A DNA stretch of 64,000 bases. Source: VXOZ01 sp965220045 (lineage in GTDB: Bacteria > Chloroflexota > UBA11872 > VXOZ01). The notes under the pieces were generated by a model. It was not told the DNA's origin and searched no databases. It saw nothing but the letters and a program-made list of their open reading frames with translations. Below are positions 24,773-34,310 of this stretch, one piece after another. The DNA lies in assembly GCA_965220045.1 (NCBI GenBank), contig OZ244803.1:1302001-1366000 (forward strand). The letters run 5' to 3'. A program made the position numbers and the translations under genes. Every line of letters starts with the position of its first letter. Position 1 is the stretch's first letter.

Positions 24773-27332
24773 TGCGAATGGCCTCAGCAGGTGCAAGATG
24801 GGCAACACGCCATGCCGGGTAGGCTCCTGCCAGTAACGCTGCCGCCACCGCTATCAACATCGCCTGCAGTAGCGATCCAGGGGGCACGAGAAAGGAGAAC
24901 GTCCAACCGAACGCGCGCACGTTTATCACATCGATCAGCATTTTGGCGAGCAGCAAGCCTATTGGCAACGCAAAGAGACCGGCGGCAAGGCCCATGAGAC
25001 CCGTTTCCAGCAGGGTTAATCGCCAGAGCTGGCCGCCCGTAAGTCCGAGAGCCCGCATCGTGCCCAGTGTGCGCTTCTGATCGAGCTGTAGGGCCATGAG
25101 TGCGCTCAGGACTCCGATGAAGGCAACAATGGCAGCCAGGCTGCGCAGGGCCGCGGTGATGTTGAAGGCGCGGTCGAATATCGCGAACACTTGCGTCCGC
25201 AGCTCGCCGGTGCTCTGCACGCTCAGCCCTTGAGCGTAAGCAAGCTGGCGCACACTTTCTACGACCCTGTCGCTCTGCGCCCCGGGCGCGAGGAATAGAG
25301 CGAACGATGAGACCCACGGATCGGCGAACTGTTTCCGGTAAACAGCAGCCGACATGAGCACAATGCCTTGATCGGTGCCGTAATGATGGTAAACGCCTAC
25401 GATGGGAAAGTCTCGCGGGCCGCTATCGGTGAGAATGCTGAGTGTATTTGCCTCTGCAGTAATGTTGCGGCGGTAGGCGATAGACTCCGTCACAATGATT
25501 GCGCCATCCTGCATAGCGTCCCACACTTCCTCCTGGGGAACGGAGAGCCAGACATAGCGGCGAGAGCGTTCCGCCAGGTCCGCACTCACCGCGACAAGGT
25601 TGACCGGCGGCATGTCGGGATAGTCAGGCGCCAGCACGGGCACGTCGCGCGCCGTGAGTACCTGCGCGACGCCCGGCAGGCTCTGCAGTTGCTCGGCCAG
25701 CCTCGGATCGAGGTTGACCGTTTCCAGCAGGCCGCTTGCTGGCGCGGAAATGAAGACATCCGCTGTCAAGGCACCGTCGAGCCACGTCGTAACCGTGCCT
25801 CTGAAGCTTGCAATCATCACACTCACACCAACGATCACACTAACGGAAAGCGATAGGGCGGCTACCGCCACGCCGGTCCGGCTCAGCGAGCGATCAATTG
25901 ACCGTGGGGCAATATTGCCGAGCGTCCCCAATGCGCGAGCGAGGAGGGGCCGCGCGCCGCGCATCGCGAACAACAATGCGATAGGCGTGATAAGTACGCT
26001 ACCCATGAGCACCAGGAAGAGCGCGCCAAATCCGAGGACGAGGCTCCGCGCTTGGAACTGTGTTAGAGCAAGTCCACAGGCCGCTACTACTATTCCGGCG
26101 ACAGCAGCCAGGTCGGCTCGCGTTCGTGCCGCCTGCTCGGAATCGGCGCTGCGCAAGGCGCTGGCGGGCGTGATGCGGGTCGCGTTCAACGCGGGAATGA
26201 GGGCGGCTCCAATGCTGGCGACTAGCCCCGTTAACACCCCCTTCGCTACCGCAAATGAGGAAAGCGTTAGTGCCTGGACCTCAACCCGATAGTAGAGATC
26301 GGAAATGGTCCTGGTTACCGCCCCCACCAGAAAGCCCCCGAGCACATAGCCCGCTGCCAAGCCAAGCAGTGTGCCGGCCAAGCCAAGGACGATTGCTTCA
26401 ATGATGATGCCGGCAAAGACTTGGCGGCGGGTGGCGCCAATCGCCCGCAGCATGCCGATCTGATTCCGCCGCTGCACAACACTGAATGACATGATGTTGT
26501 AGACAAGAAAGACGCCGACCACCAGCGCGAGCAGGCTGAGCGCCTGCAGATTGAGTGTGAAGCTGTCGCTCAGTTGTTCCAGGTTATTTTGACTGCTTTC
26601 CACCGGTCTGATGACAATGCCGGGAGGCAAGGCTTCCTGGATCTGGGCCAGCTCTTGGGGGTCTGTGAGCACGAGGTCAATGCGTGTCAGCACGCCCGGG
26701 CTGCCCACGATCTCCTGCGCCGTGCTGATGTCCGTGATAACCAAAGCAGCAAGAGCCTGGGCGCTCACTTCGTTCCAGGGTTCGATAGTGCCTACGAGCG
26801 TGACTGTTCGCTGCAGGCGCGCAGCGCGCAAGACGAATTGATCCCCTGGTTCCAGGTAAAGCCGCGTGGCAAGGGACCGCGCCAGCAGGACGGTGTCAGG
26901 TTCTGCCATTAGCCTAAGCAGCGACTGAGCCTGCACGCCTGGGGCCGGCGGAGTAGCAGCGCCGGCCAGGTACTCGCGTATCCGGGCCTCGGCAAAGGGA
27001 TCTATGCCCTGCAGCGTGAGCGCGATGTCGTCGCTGCCGACTCGGACGGTACCCTGGATTACCGGAGCGATGGTGCGCAAACCGAGGTCAACACGCAAGT
27101 TGCGATACAGCGAGGAAGGGACTCCGCTGGGGCCGCCCACGATCTCATGGGTCGCATTGCCCTGCAGGCTTGCAAGGCTCAATGAGAAAGCACGCCGTGC
27201 TGACTCCGCGGCTACGTCCACGCCCACCACGAGCGCCACGCCAGCCAGAATGCTCACGACGAAGAGTACGCTCTGCAAGACGCGCCGCTGCAGCGCGCGA
27301 TAGGCAAGGCGGCTAACGACGGCGCCGGTCAT
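24765..27332 (-). CDS. FtsX-like ABC transporter permease (fused AttFG-type)
   Basis: An 855-residue permease with duplicated FtsX-like architecture. It begins with a membrane helix at about 18-38 followed by a MacB-type extracytoplasmic domain. A block of three helices lies at about 265-385 (around LLALVVGVFLVYNIMSFSVVQRRNQIGMLRAIGATRRQVF), then a short helix pair around 410-450. A second extracytoplasmic domain follows and a last block of three helices around 730-845 ends with AYPAWRVAHLAPAEAIRNE. It would work with the ATPase just upstream to move lipid-linked or hydrophobic cargo, or to transmit force. A gap of three bases separates it from the ATPase gene. Confidence 0.88.
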   Translation of the reverse strand: MTGAVVSRLAYRALQRRVLQSVLFVVSILAGVALVVGVDVAAESARRAFSLSLASLQGNATHEIVGGPSGVPSSLYRNLRVDLGLRTIAPVIQGTVRVGSDDIALTLQGIDPFAEARIREYLAGAATPPAPGVQAQSLLRLMAEPDTVLLARSLATRLYLEPGDQFVLRAARLQRTVTLVGTIEPWNEVSAQALAALVITDISTAQEIVGSPGVLTRIDLVLTDPQELAQIQEALPPGIVIRPVESSQNNLEQLSDSFTLNLQALSLLALVVGVFLVYNIMSFSVVQRRNQIGMLRAIGATRRQVFAGIIIEAIVLGLAGTLLGLAAGYVLGGFLVGAVTRTISDLYYRVEVQALTLSSFAVAKGVLTGLVASIGAALIPALNATRITPASALRSADSEQAARTRADLAAVAGIVVAACGLALTQFQARSLVLGFGALFLVLMGSVLITPIALLFAMRGARPLLARALGTLGNIAPRSIDRSLSRTGVAVAALSLSVSVIVGVSVMIASFRGTVTTWLDGALTADVFISAPASGLLETVNLDPRLAEQLQSLPGVAQVLTARDVPVLAPDYPDMPPVNLVAVSADLAERSRRYVWLSVPQEEVWDAMQDGAIIVTESIAYRRNITAEANTLSILTDSGPRDFPIVGVYHHYGTDQGIVLMSAAVYRKQFADPWVSSFALFLAPGAQSDRVVESVRQLAYAQGLSVQSTGELRTQVFAIFDRAFNITAALRSLAAIVAFIGVLSALMALQLDQKRTLGTMRALGLTGGQLWRLTLLETGLMGLAAGLFALPIGLLLAKMLIDVINVRAFGWTFSFLVPPGSLLQAMLIAVAAALLAGAYPAWRVAHLAPAEAIRNE

Positions 27333-27335
27333 GGC

Positions 27336-28046
27336 TCAAGTGACGCCAGCGGGAGCCGGCTGCAGGGAAAGCGCGCCGTCGCGTAGACGAAAAGTGCGCG
27401 AAGCTTGACGCGCGATCTCGTGGTCATGCGTCGCCATGAAGAGTGTGCGCCCTGCCTCCTGCGTTAGGGTGAGAAGAATTGAAAGCACGCGCGCGCTGTT
27501 CTGGGCGTCCAGGTTGCCGGTTGGTTCGTCTGCCAGCACGACGAGCGGCTCATGGGCCAGCGCCCGCGCGATGGCAACCCGTTGCTGCTCGCCGCCGCTG
27601 AGCCTTTCTGGAAACGTGTCCTTGCGATCGCCGAGGCCCACGCGGTCGAGCAGTGACTCCGCATAGTCCCTGCGGTTGGTGTCCGCACTACCCTCAAGCT
27701 CCGCGGGCAAGAGGATGTTTTCCCATACCGAAAGCGTGGGAATCAGATTGAACAGTTGAAAGACAATGCCGATGTGGCGGCGGCGAAAGCGGGTGCGCGC
27801 CGAGTCGCTGAGACTGGTCAATTGGTTGCCGTCAATGGCGATTGATCCGGTGTCCGGAGTATCGATGCCGCCGATGAGATTGAGCAGCGTCGTCTTGCCG
27901 CTGCCGCTGCTTCCCAGGATGGCGACAAACTCACCCCGGCTTACCTCCAGGTTGATGTCACGCAGAACGGCACGCCGCTCGCCTAGATCGTGATAGGACT
28001 TGCTTATGCCGGAGACAGAAACGATAGGATTGTGCCTCTTGTTCAT
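27336..28046 (-). CDS. LolD/MacB-type ABC transporter ATP-binding protein (AttE-type)
   Basis: A 236-residue ATPase. Walker A GSSGSGKTT is at about 45-53, the Q-loop is FQLFNLIPTLSVWEN, the signature is LSGGEQQRVAIARAL, Walker B is VVLADEPTGNLD and the switch His is in FMATHDHEIA. This subfamily pairs with FtsX-like permeases, and the fused permease follows after three bases. I start at the ATG at 28046 because the protein then begins with the usual MNKRHNPIVSVSGISKSY; the frame is open to 28109. Confidence 0.93.
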   Translation of the reverse strand: MNKRHNPIVSVSGISKSYHDLGERRAVLRDINLEVSRGEFVAILGSSGSGKTTLLNLIGGIDTPDTGSIAIDGNQLTSLSDSARTRFRRRHIGIVFQLFNLIPTLSVWENILLPAELEGSADTNRRDYAESLLDRVGLGDRKDTFPERLSGGEQQRVAIARALAHEPLVVLADEPTGNLDAQNSARVLSILLTLTQEAGRTLFMATHDHEIARQASRTFRLRDGALSLQPAPAGVT

Positions 28047-28113
28047 TTCTTGTGGCCATAGTGCCAGGGCAGAAAAACAAGCTTCCAATTCGAAGCTCAC
28101 CGCAGCCAAGAGG

Positions 28114-28758
28114 TCACAGTGGCGCCTCGTCGGCTCTCCCGCCCCGAATCAGTTCCATCTCGGCGAGTCGTTTGAATGCCATAGGTTCTGGGCCGTTCTC
28201 CAGGCGTTGTCGAATAGCGTGGGCACACTCCAGAGGAGTGAGTTGCGACGTATCAACCTCAAGATCATAGATGCCGGGCGAGTGCACTTCACGCTGCCAG
28301 CGGAGGATGTGCTCGTCCAGCACACGATTGGGGTCCCAAGTCTCTTGTCGTCGCTCGACAATGACCTCAATCGGACAACAAACTCCCACGAACAGGACAG
28401 GGAGTTCTCGCAAGCGCCGCGCGCTGTCAGAGAGGATGCCTAACGGCTCAGAAAAGGCATCGTGATGACCGACGTCCACGACGACGTTGATGCCCAGCCG
28501 GCTATGGGCCGCAATCGATTCGTACATTGCCGCGTACAGGATTGGAACGAGAGGCTCAATGGTGTCGGACAACTCTCCGCCCGGGCGCAGTCCAATGCCC
28601 GGACTGTAGCGCTGTGAAGTCAATCGTTTGAAGCCGTCGACGCCGAGGTTGATCCACACGCCGGCGAAGGTGTCCAGGATTTCCTTGACGATGCTTGACT
28701 TGCCTGCCCGCGGCGCTCCGTTCAGGATGATGATTTGCCCGGGTGCGGAAGTCTTCAC
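28114..28758 (-). CDS. chloramphenicol-phosphotransferase-like kinase
   Basis: A 214-residue P-loop kinase. The Walker A motif is GAPRAGKSS (14-22) within GQIIILNGAPRAGKSSIV, and WINLGVDGFKRL places an Asp at about residue 41 where the Streptomyces chloramphenicol 3-O-phosphotransferase has its catalytic Asp. PVLFVGVCCPIEVIVERR is the lid region of this family. Members phosphorylate antibiotics or small alcohols, and many are uncharacterised. It lies 67 bases upstream of the ATPase gene on the same strand, so it may share a transcript with the AttEFGH-like cassette. An antibiotic target is only one possibility. Confidence 0.8.
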   Translation of the reverse strand: MKTSAPGQIIILNGAPRAGKSSIVKEILDTFAGVWINLGVDGFKRLTSQRYSPGIGLRPGGELSDTIEPLVPILYAAMYESIAAHSRLGINVVVDVGHHDAFSEPLGILSDSARRLRELPVLFVGVCCPIEVIVERRQETWDPNRVLDEHILRWQREVHSPGIYDLEVDTSQLTPLECAHAIRQRLENGPEPMAFKRLAEMELIRGGRADEAPL

Positions 28759-28871
28759 GATGGTGTTTCCTGAATTCCAGAAGACGCACGTTGTCTAAGC
28801 GTCAGGGAGACTGGCAACTATTCAGGCGAAGATGGGCGGCCGCGATCCCTTGAGAGTTTTCAGACATTTCG

Positions 28872-28946
28872 TGGTACCCCCAGGGCGACTCGAACGCCCG
28901 CTCCTGGCTCCGGAGGCCAGTGCTCTATCCACTGAGCTATGGGGGC
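28872..28946 (-). tRNA. tRNA-Arg (anticodon CCG), CCA encoded
   Basis: The minus strand folds as a standard cloverleaf: acceptor GCCCCCA/TGGGGGT with a G-U first pair, D stem GCTC/GAGC, anticodon stem CTGGC/GCCAG with loop CTCCGGA (anticodon CCG, reading CGG), a 4-base variable loop and T stem GGGCG/CGCCC with loop TTCGAGT. The discriminator is A and the CCA end is encoded at 28872-28874. A TATCAT box upstream on the minus strand could be its -10, with TTGTGG 19 bases before it. Confidence 0.96.
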
Positions 28947-29037
28947 CTGTGCTCCTCTATGATACCAGACCGTTGCAGCCCTACCACAAGCCGGGAGGCA
29001 GGTGGTCGATTGGGTCGGGTAGACAGGAGTTGGGGAG

Positions 29038-30513
29038 CTAGGGAGTGATGGCCAGCTTGCCGGCCTCTTCGAAGGCAGCTTGTGCCCATTCGACGGCCCC
29101 GGCGGGATAGATGCCAAGCACGAGCGTGCCGATCATACCGATGGCTACTACAGCGCCAATAGCCGTGGAAGCGGGTACAGGCAGCAGGCGCGGTTGGATA
29201 TCTACCATGTACATGTTTACAACAACACGCAGGTAGTAGTACGCCGATACTGTGCTCGTGAGCACCAGGACGACGGCAACCCACGTCAGGCCGCCGTTGA
29301 CGGCCACCTGCAGCAGGTAGAGCTTCCCGAAGAAGCCCGCAGTCGGCGGGATGCCGGTGAGAGAAATCATGAAGATCGCCATGGCTACGGCCATCAGAGG
29401 CGAACTGCGCCCCAGGTTTTGGAAGTTGTCCAAGTCCGTGCCGCCGGTGCGGCGCTCCACCGCGAACGTCACGGCAAAGGCGCCGAGCGTCATCAAGGCA
29501 TACACCACGGCGTAGAACATCACGGCAGCCACCGCGTCCCGCAAGAGACCGCCGGCTTCCGACTGCACGTGTACCACCGCGATACCCACCAGCATATAGC
29601 CGGTATGGGCGATTGATGAGTACGCCAGCAGGCGCTTCACATCCCGCTGCCAAATGGCGACAAAGTTGCCGACGATCATGCTAGCCACCGCGATTGCGAT
29701 CACGACGGGCAACACCATGTCTTGCCACGGTTCCAGACCGTGCACGACCACTCGCAGAAGGGCTGCCATGGCACCGATCTTGGCCCCGGCCGCTAGAAAC
29801 GCCGTGGATGGGGTGGGCGCTCCTTCGTACGCGTCCGGCGTCCACATGTGGAACGGCACTGCCGCAACTTTGAATGCCAGTCCGACGAGGAGAAGACCGA
29901 GACCGAGCAAGAACCAAGGATTGTCCGCGCCCTGGCTCTGCACATAGAGTGAAATGTCGGCCAAGTTTGTCGTGCCGGTGAGCCCAAAGAGCCAGGCAAT
30001 GCCGTAAAGCAGGACCCCAGAGGCAAATGCGCCCAGCAAGAAATACTTGAGTGCGCCTTCCGTGGCACGAAAACGATCGCGCTTGATCGCCACGAGCACG
30101 TATACGGGTATAGACGTCAATTCGATGCCGAGATAGAGCGTGATGAGGTCGCCGGTTGCTCCGAGCAGGAGCATGCCAACCGTGGCAAACAAAATTAGTG
30201 CCGACAGTTCAGCGAAGGGTACGTCCCTTGACTGGGCAAACGCCAGCACAATGCTGAGCGCGGCAATGGCGATGAAGAGCACTTTGAAGAAGACGGCATA
30301 GCCGTCAGTCAGCACCATGCCGCCAAAAGCTGTTCCGCCATCGGCGCGCAGGACTATGCTTACGAGGATGGCCACGACGCTGCCAACCACAATCAAACCC
30401 AGCAGTCCACGATGGGTCCGCCGGCCGCCAAAGGCGTCAACCATCAGGACGCTGGCTCCCACCAGCGTGATGATGATCTCAGGCAGTATGCTCAGGAGGT
30501 CTTCAGTTTGCAC
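29038..30513 (-). CDS. nuoN: NADH-quinone oxidoreductase subunit N
   Basis: A 491-residue antiporter-like membrane subunit of complex I with about 14 helices. Family motifs include AELSALILFATVGMLLL, LTSIPVYVLVA, FKVAAVPFHMWTPDAYEGAP with the conserved Lys in the first antiporter half-channel, and RDVKRLLAYSSIAHTGYML. It translocates protons as part of the membrane arm. The GTG start at 30513 follows AAGGA by seven bases. It is the last gene of the nuo operon, 35 bases after nuoM. Confidence 0.94.
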   Translation of the reverse strand: MQTEDLLSILPEIIITLVGASVLMVDAFGGRRTHRGLLGLIVVGSVVAILVSIVLRADGGTAFGGMVLTDGYAVFFKVLFIAIAALSIVLAFAQSRDVPFAELSALILFATVGMLLLGATGDLITLYLGIELTSIPVYVLVAIKRDRFRATEGALKYFLLGAFASGVLLYGIAWLFGLTGTTNLADISLYVQSQGADNPWFLLGLGLLLVGLAFKVAAVPFHMWTPDAYEGAPTPSTAFLAAGAKIGAMAALLRVVVHGLEPWQDMVLPVVIAIAVASMIVGNFVAIWQRDVKRLLAYSSIAHTGYMLVGIAVVHVQSEAGGLLRDAVAAVMFYAVVYALMTLGAFAVTFAVERRTGGTDLDNFQNLGRSSPLMAVAMAIFMISLTGIPPTAGFFGKLYLLQVAVNGGLTWVAVVLVLTSTVSAYYYLRVVVNMYMVDIQPRLLPVPASTAIGAVVAIGMIGTLVLGIYPAGAVEWAQAAFEEAGKLAITP

Positions 30514-30548
30514 GGGCCATTCCTTACGTGCCTACCAAGTGCTTAGGG

Positions 30549-32051
30549 CTAACGAATGAGTGCGCTCGTTACTCCGGATTCCGCAAGCGATTGCATAATC
30601 TGGCCGGTGTCGGCGGTAAAGAGTTCCACAAATAACTGTGGCTGCACACCGGCCCAAACGACAACCACCGCCAAGGCCACGAGCACCGCGGTCTCCAGTC
30701 TCGTGAGGTCTTCAAGGCGGCTGTGGGCTTCTCTCAAGGAGCCAAGCATGACCCGCCAGTACATCCACAGCATGTACGCGGCGGAGAGAATGATGCCAAG
30801 CACTGCCAGCACGCCGAAGATGCGCGTGCCGGTCATGAAGGCGCCGAGCAACACCATGAATTCGCCGACGAATCCCGACAATCCCGGCAAGCCAATCGAG
30901 GCGAGGGAGAAGAAGAGCAGGAGTGTCGCATACACCGGCCAACGGTGGGCCAGCCCACCCAGGTTGGCGATCAGCCGGTCATGGGTGCGTTCGTAGAGCT
31001 GTCCTACACAGAGAAATAAGGCCCCCGTAACCAAACCATGGCTGAACATCTGCATCATGGCGCCGTCGAGCCCTTGCTGCGTAAATGAAAAAATGCCCAG
31101 CGTTACGAACCCCATGTGGCTGACTGATGAGTAGGCGATGAGCTTCTTCAGATCCGTCTGCATGAGGGCGACTAGCGCGCCATACAGAATGGCAATGACC
31201 GATAGGACGAGAATTGCCGTCTGCGCCAGTTGGCTGGCATCGGGAAACAGCGGCAGGCTGAAGCGAATGAAGCCGTACCCGCCCATCTTGAGCAGGATGC
31301 CGGCCAGAATTACGCTGCCGGTTGTCGGCGCCTCCACGTGCGCATCCGGCAGCCACGTATGGAAGGGTATCATAGGTACTTTGATCGCAAAGGCGAGGAA
31401 GAATGCGAGGAAAGCCCAAAGCTGGAAGCGCTCACCATAGGTGCCCTGCGTAAGCTCGAGGATGTCAAACGTGTACACGCCCGTCGTATTACCGTGCACG
31501 AAATAGAGCGCCAAGATCGCCACTAGCATGAGCAAGCTGCCGAACAGCGTATAGAGCACGAATTTGACCGTTGCATACACTCGCCGTTCGCCGCCCCACA
31601 CCCCGATCAACACATACATGGGGATGAGCATAATCTCCCAGAACACATAGAAGAGCACAAAGTCCAATGCCAGGAACACACCCGTTATTCCCACTTCCAA
31701 AAGGAGCATGGTGAAGAGATACTCTTTCACCCGGTCATGGACGGATGCCCACGCGTAGACGATGCAGAGGAAGAAGAGGAACGTATTCAATAGCACCATC
31801 AAGAGGCTGATGCCGTCCACCCCAAGGGCGTACTTGATCCCAAGAGCCGGCAGCCAGTCAAAGCCCTCCTGAAACTGCATGCCGCCACCGGCTTCAAAGC
31901 TGAGCCACACAACCACACTGAGTAGAAGCGACAGCACAGTCCCCGCCAGCGCCACCGCGAACATGGCGCGGCGCTCCGGCAGGAAAAGCACGATTACGGC
32001 CGCGACAAGCGGCAACCAGAGAATGAGTGAGAGAATGGGGAGTGACTCCAC
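30549..32051 (-). CDS. nuoM: NADH-quinone oxidoreductase subunit M
   Basis: A 500-residue antiporter-like subunit with about 14 membrane helices. Motifs include GIKYALGVDGISLLMVLL, the conserved Glu region FYVFWEIMLIPMYVLIG, FAIKVPMIPFHTWLPDAHVEAP with the key Lys, and DLKKLIAYSSVSHMGFV. Together these form the two half-channels for proton transfer. The start is a GTG at 32051 preceded by GAGGT. It lies ten bases after nuoL. Confidence 0.95.
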   Translation of the reverse strand: MESLPILSLILWLPLVAAVIVLFLPERRAMFAVALAGTVLSLLLSVVVWLSFEAGGGMQFQEGFDWLPALGIKYALGVDGISLLMVLLNTFLFFLCIVYAWASVHDRVKEYLFTMLLLEVGITGVFLALDFVLFYVFWEIMLIPMYVLIGVWGGERRVYATVKFVLYTLFGSLLMLVAILALYFVHGNTTGVYTFDILELTQGTYGERFQLWAFLAFFLAFAIKVPMIPFHTWLPDAHVEAPTTGSVILAGILLKMGGYGFIRFSLPLFPDASQLAQTAILVLSVIAILYGALVALMQTDLKKLIAYSSVSHMGFVTLGIFSFTQQGLDGAMMQMFSHGLVTGALFLCVGQLYERTHDRLIANLGGLAHRWPVYATLLLFFSLASIGLPGLSGFVGEFMVLLGAFMTGTRIFGVLAVLGIILSAAYMLWMYWRVMLGSLREAHSRLEDLTRLETAVLVALAVVVVWAGVQPQLFVELFTADTGQIMQSLAESGVTSALIR

Positions 32052-32061
32052 CGCAGCTACC

Positions 32062-33969
32062 TCAACGCACCATGATGATATAGAAGGCGAGAACGAGCGC
32101 TGTGCCTAAGACAACGCTAAAAGCATAGTTCTCCATGCGGCCGGTTTGCATGCGGCGGAGACCGCCGCCAACGCCACTGACTACCAGGCCAATGAGGTTT
32201 ACTATTCCGTCCACGATATTCAGGTCAAACCAGGCAAAGAGCCAGCCAACGCCCTTGGTTCCCCCGGCCAGGACCGTATCGTAGAAGTCGTCGAGGAAGT
32301 ACTTATTGACTAAGAGCGTATGGAGTGGTCCCGCCTTGCCGGCAACGGCTTCGGGAGCCGGCGAATTGCGCATGTACATGCTGTAGGCAACAAGAATGCC
32401 AAAGAGCGCAATCAGAGTAGAGACTGCCATTACGGCAAGCACAAATCCCGTTGATGGTTTATGGACCAAACCGGCCAGTTCCGCTGCCAGGAACGTATCG
32501 TGCAGGTAGTTGTGGATCAGACCGTGCTCGGGAGGAACACCCACAAGACCGGCCAACGCGGCGCCTCCGGCCAAGACTATGAGCGGGATTGTCATTACGA
32601 GCGGAGACTCGTGAACGCGTGAAAACCGTTCGGACTCCATGCGGGTCTTGCCAAAGAAGGTAAGAAAGATCATGCGGAACGTGTATATGGCTGTCAGTAA
32701 GGATGCCAACGCTCCCATGGCGTAAAGCAGATAGCCGAAACCACCGGCGAGCAACGTGGCGCCGAGCAGTTCGTCCTTACTCCAGAATCCCGCCAAAGGA
32801 ATGATGCCGGACAACGCCAAACCGCCAATTATGTAGGTCGAGCCGGTAACGGGCATCTTGCCAAAGAGGCCCCCCATGCGCTGCATGTCTTGCTCTTCGT
32901 CCGTGCCGTGGATGACCGAACCGGAGCCAAGGAACAACAATCCCTTGAAGAAGGCATGCGTTGCGAGGTGGAAGATGGCGGCGGCAAATGCGCCCACGCC
33001 AAGCGCCATGAACATGAGTCCAAGCTGGCTCACGGTGGAATACGCGAGAACGCGCTTGATATCGTTTTGCGCCAGGCCGATGGTTGCCGCAAAGATGGCC
33101 GTAAACGCGCCGACAGTGGCTACGACCGCCATCGCGGTTGGTGTCAAGACATAGAGCGGGTTAAACCGCGCCACCATGTAGACGCCCGCCGTCACCATCG
33201 TGGCCGCGTGGATCAAGGCGCTGACCGGAGTTGGGCCTTCCATCGCGTCGGGCAACCACACGTGCAGCGGAAACTGCGCGGACTTGCCCATAGCCCCAAC
33301 AAAAAGCATGAGGCAGATCAGCGTGAGCATGCCGGGCGTGGCCGCCGCAATGGCCGGCGCTTGGGCGAAGATTTCGTCGTAGTCCAACGTCCCAAAGACA
33401 TACCACGCCAACAAGAGCCCGATTAGAAAACCAACGTCTCCGATGCGGTTCGTCAGGAAGGCCTTGACGGCGGCTGCGGAAGCCGATTGACGCTCGAACC
33501 AGAACCCGATCAAGAGGTAAGAGCACAAACCGACGGCTTCCCAGAAGACGAACAAGACCAGCAGGTTGTTCGCCATCACAAGCATGATCATCGCGAAGAC
33601 GAAGAGCGGCAGGTAGGTGAAGAACCGCCAGAAGCCGGGGTCGTGGTCCATGTACCCGATCGAATAGACGTGGACCATGAATGAAACACTGGTAACCACG
33701 AACAGCATGACGAGCGTGAGAGCGTCGACCCGCAGCGCAATGTCCAGGGCAAAGTCACCGGAAACCGCCCACGTCCACAGCACGACCGACTCGGGTGCCG
33801 CGTGATCCAGTTGGGTGACGAAAAGGGCCACGCTGACGACCAGCGCACCGAGCACGCCGGCACTTGCAATGAGGCCGGTATGCTTCCTTAGGTACTTGCG
33901 TCCAAAGGCGCCATTAATCGCAAACGCGATGAATGGCAGGAGAGGAACGAGCCAGGCAACGTCGGCCAT
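32062..33969 (-). CDS. nuoL: NADH-quinone oxidoreductase subunit L
   Basis: A 635-residue antiporter-like subunit, the most distal of the membrane arm. It has about 15 or 16 helices plus the long lateral C-terminal helix region. Conserved segments are FVFWEAVGLCSYLLIGFW, KAFLTNRIGDVGFLIGLLL, SAQFPLHVWLPDAMEGPTPVSAL (two adjoining motifs) and NDIKRVLAYSTVSQLGLMF. It translocates protons and clamps the membrane subunits with the lateral helix. It starts with ATG at 33969, 15 bases after nuoK. Confidence 0.95.
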   Translation of the reverse strand: MADVAWLVPLLPFIAFAINGAFGRKYLRKHTGLIASAGVLGALVVSVALFVTQLDHAAPESVVLWTWAVSGDFALDIALRVDALTLVMLFVVTSVSFMVHVYSIGYMDHDPGFWRFFTYLPLFVFAMIMLVMANNLLVLFVFWEAVGLCSYLLIGFWFERQSASAAAVKAFLTNRIGDVGFLIGLLLAWYVFGTLDYDEIFAQAPAIAAATPGMLTLICLMLFVGAMGKSAQFPLHVWLPDAMEGPTPVSALIHAATMVTAGVYMVARFNPLYVLTPTAMAVVATVGAFTAIFAATIGLAQNDIKRVLAYSTVSQLGLMFMALGVGAFAAAIFHLATHAFFKGLLFLGSGSVIHGTDEEQDMQRMGGLFGKMPVTGSTYIIGGLALSGIIPLAGFWSKDELLGATLLAGGFGYLLYAMGALASLLTAIYTFRMIFLTFFGKTRMESERFSRVHESPLVMTIPLIVLAGGAALAGLVGVPPEHGLIHNYLHDTFLAAELAGLVHKPSTGFVLAVMAVSTLIALFGILVAYSMYMRNSPAPEAVAGKAGPLHTLLVNKYFLDDFYDTVLAGGTKGVGWLFAWFDLNIVDGIVNLIGLVVSGVGGGLRRMQTGRMENYAFSVVLGTALVLAFYIIMVR

Positions 33970-33984
33970 TATCTGTAAGTGCCT

Positions 33985-34293
33985 TTAACCCTTGAGTGTG
34001 TTGATTTCATCTACGTTGAGCGTATCCCGATGGCGTGAAAGCGCCACAATGATCGCCAGCCCAACCGCAGCTTCGGCGGCGGCTACCGTCAGCGAAAAGA
34101 TTACGAACACCTGCCCCAGCATGTTGTTCAGAGCGACGGCAAACCCCACGAACGTCACGTTGGCCCCAAGTAAAATAAGTTCAATTGACATAAATACAAT
34201 CAACAGGTTGCGCCGCACCAGCACACCGAGTAGACCGATGATGAAGAGTGCCGCACCCAGCACCAAGTAGTACTCCAAGGCCGGGATGATCAT
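33985..34293 (-). CDS. nuoK: NADH-quinone oxidoreductase subunit K
   Basis: A 102-residue subunit with three membrane helices, the standard NuoK length. The conserved acidic residues are in FMSIELILLGANV (helix 2) and TVAAAEAAVGLAIIV (helix 3), which form the E-channel of the membrane arm. The open frame extends upstream to 34551, but the ATG at 34293 gives the family N-terminus (MIIPALEYYLVLGAAL) and follows GAGGAG by about 12 bases. Confidence 0.93.
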   Translation of the reverse strand: MIIPALEYYLVLGAALFIIGLLGVLVRRNLLIVFMSIELILLGANVTFVGFAVALNNMLGQVFVIFSLTVAAAEAAVGLAIIVALSRHRDTLNVDEINTLKG

Positions 34294-34310
34294 ATGAGTC
34301 GCATATCTCC

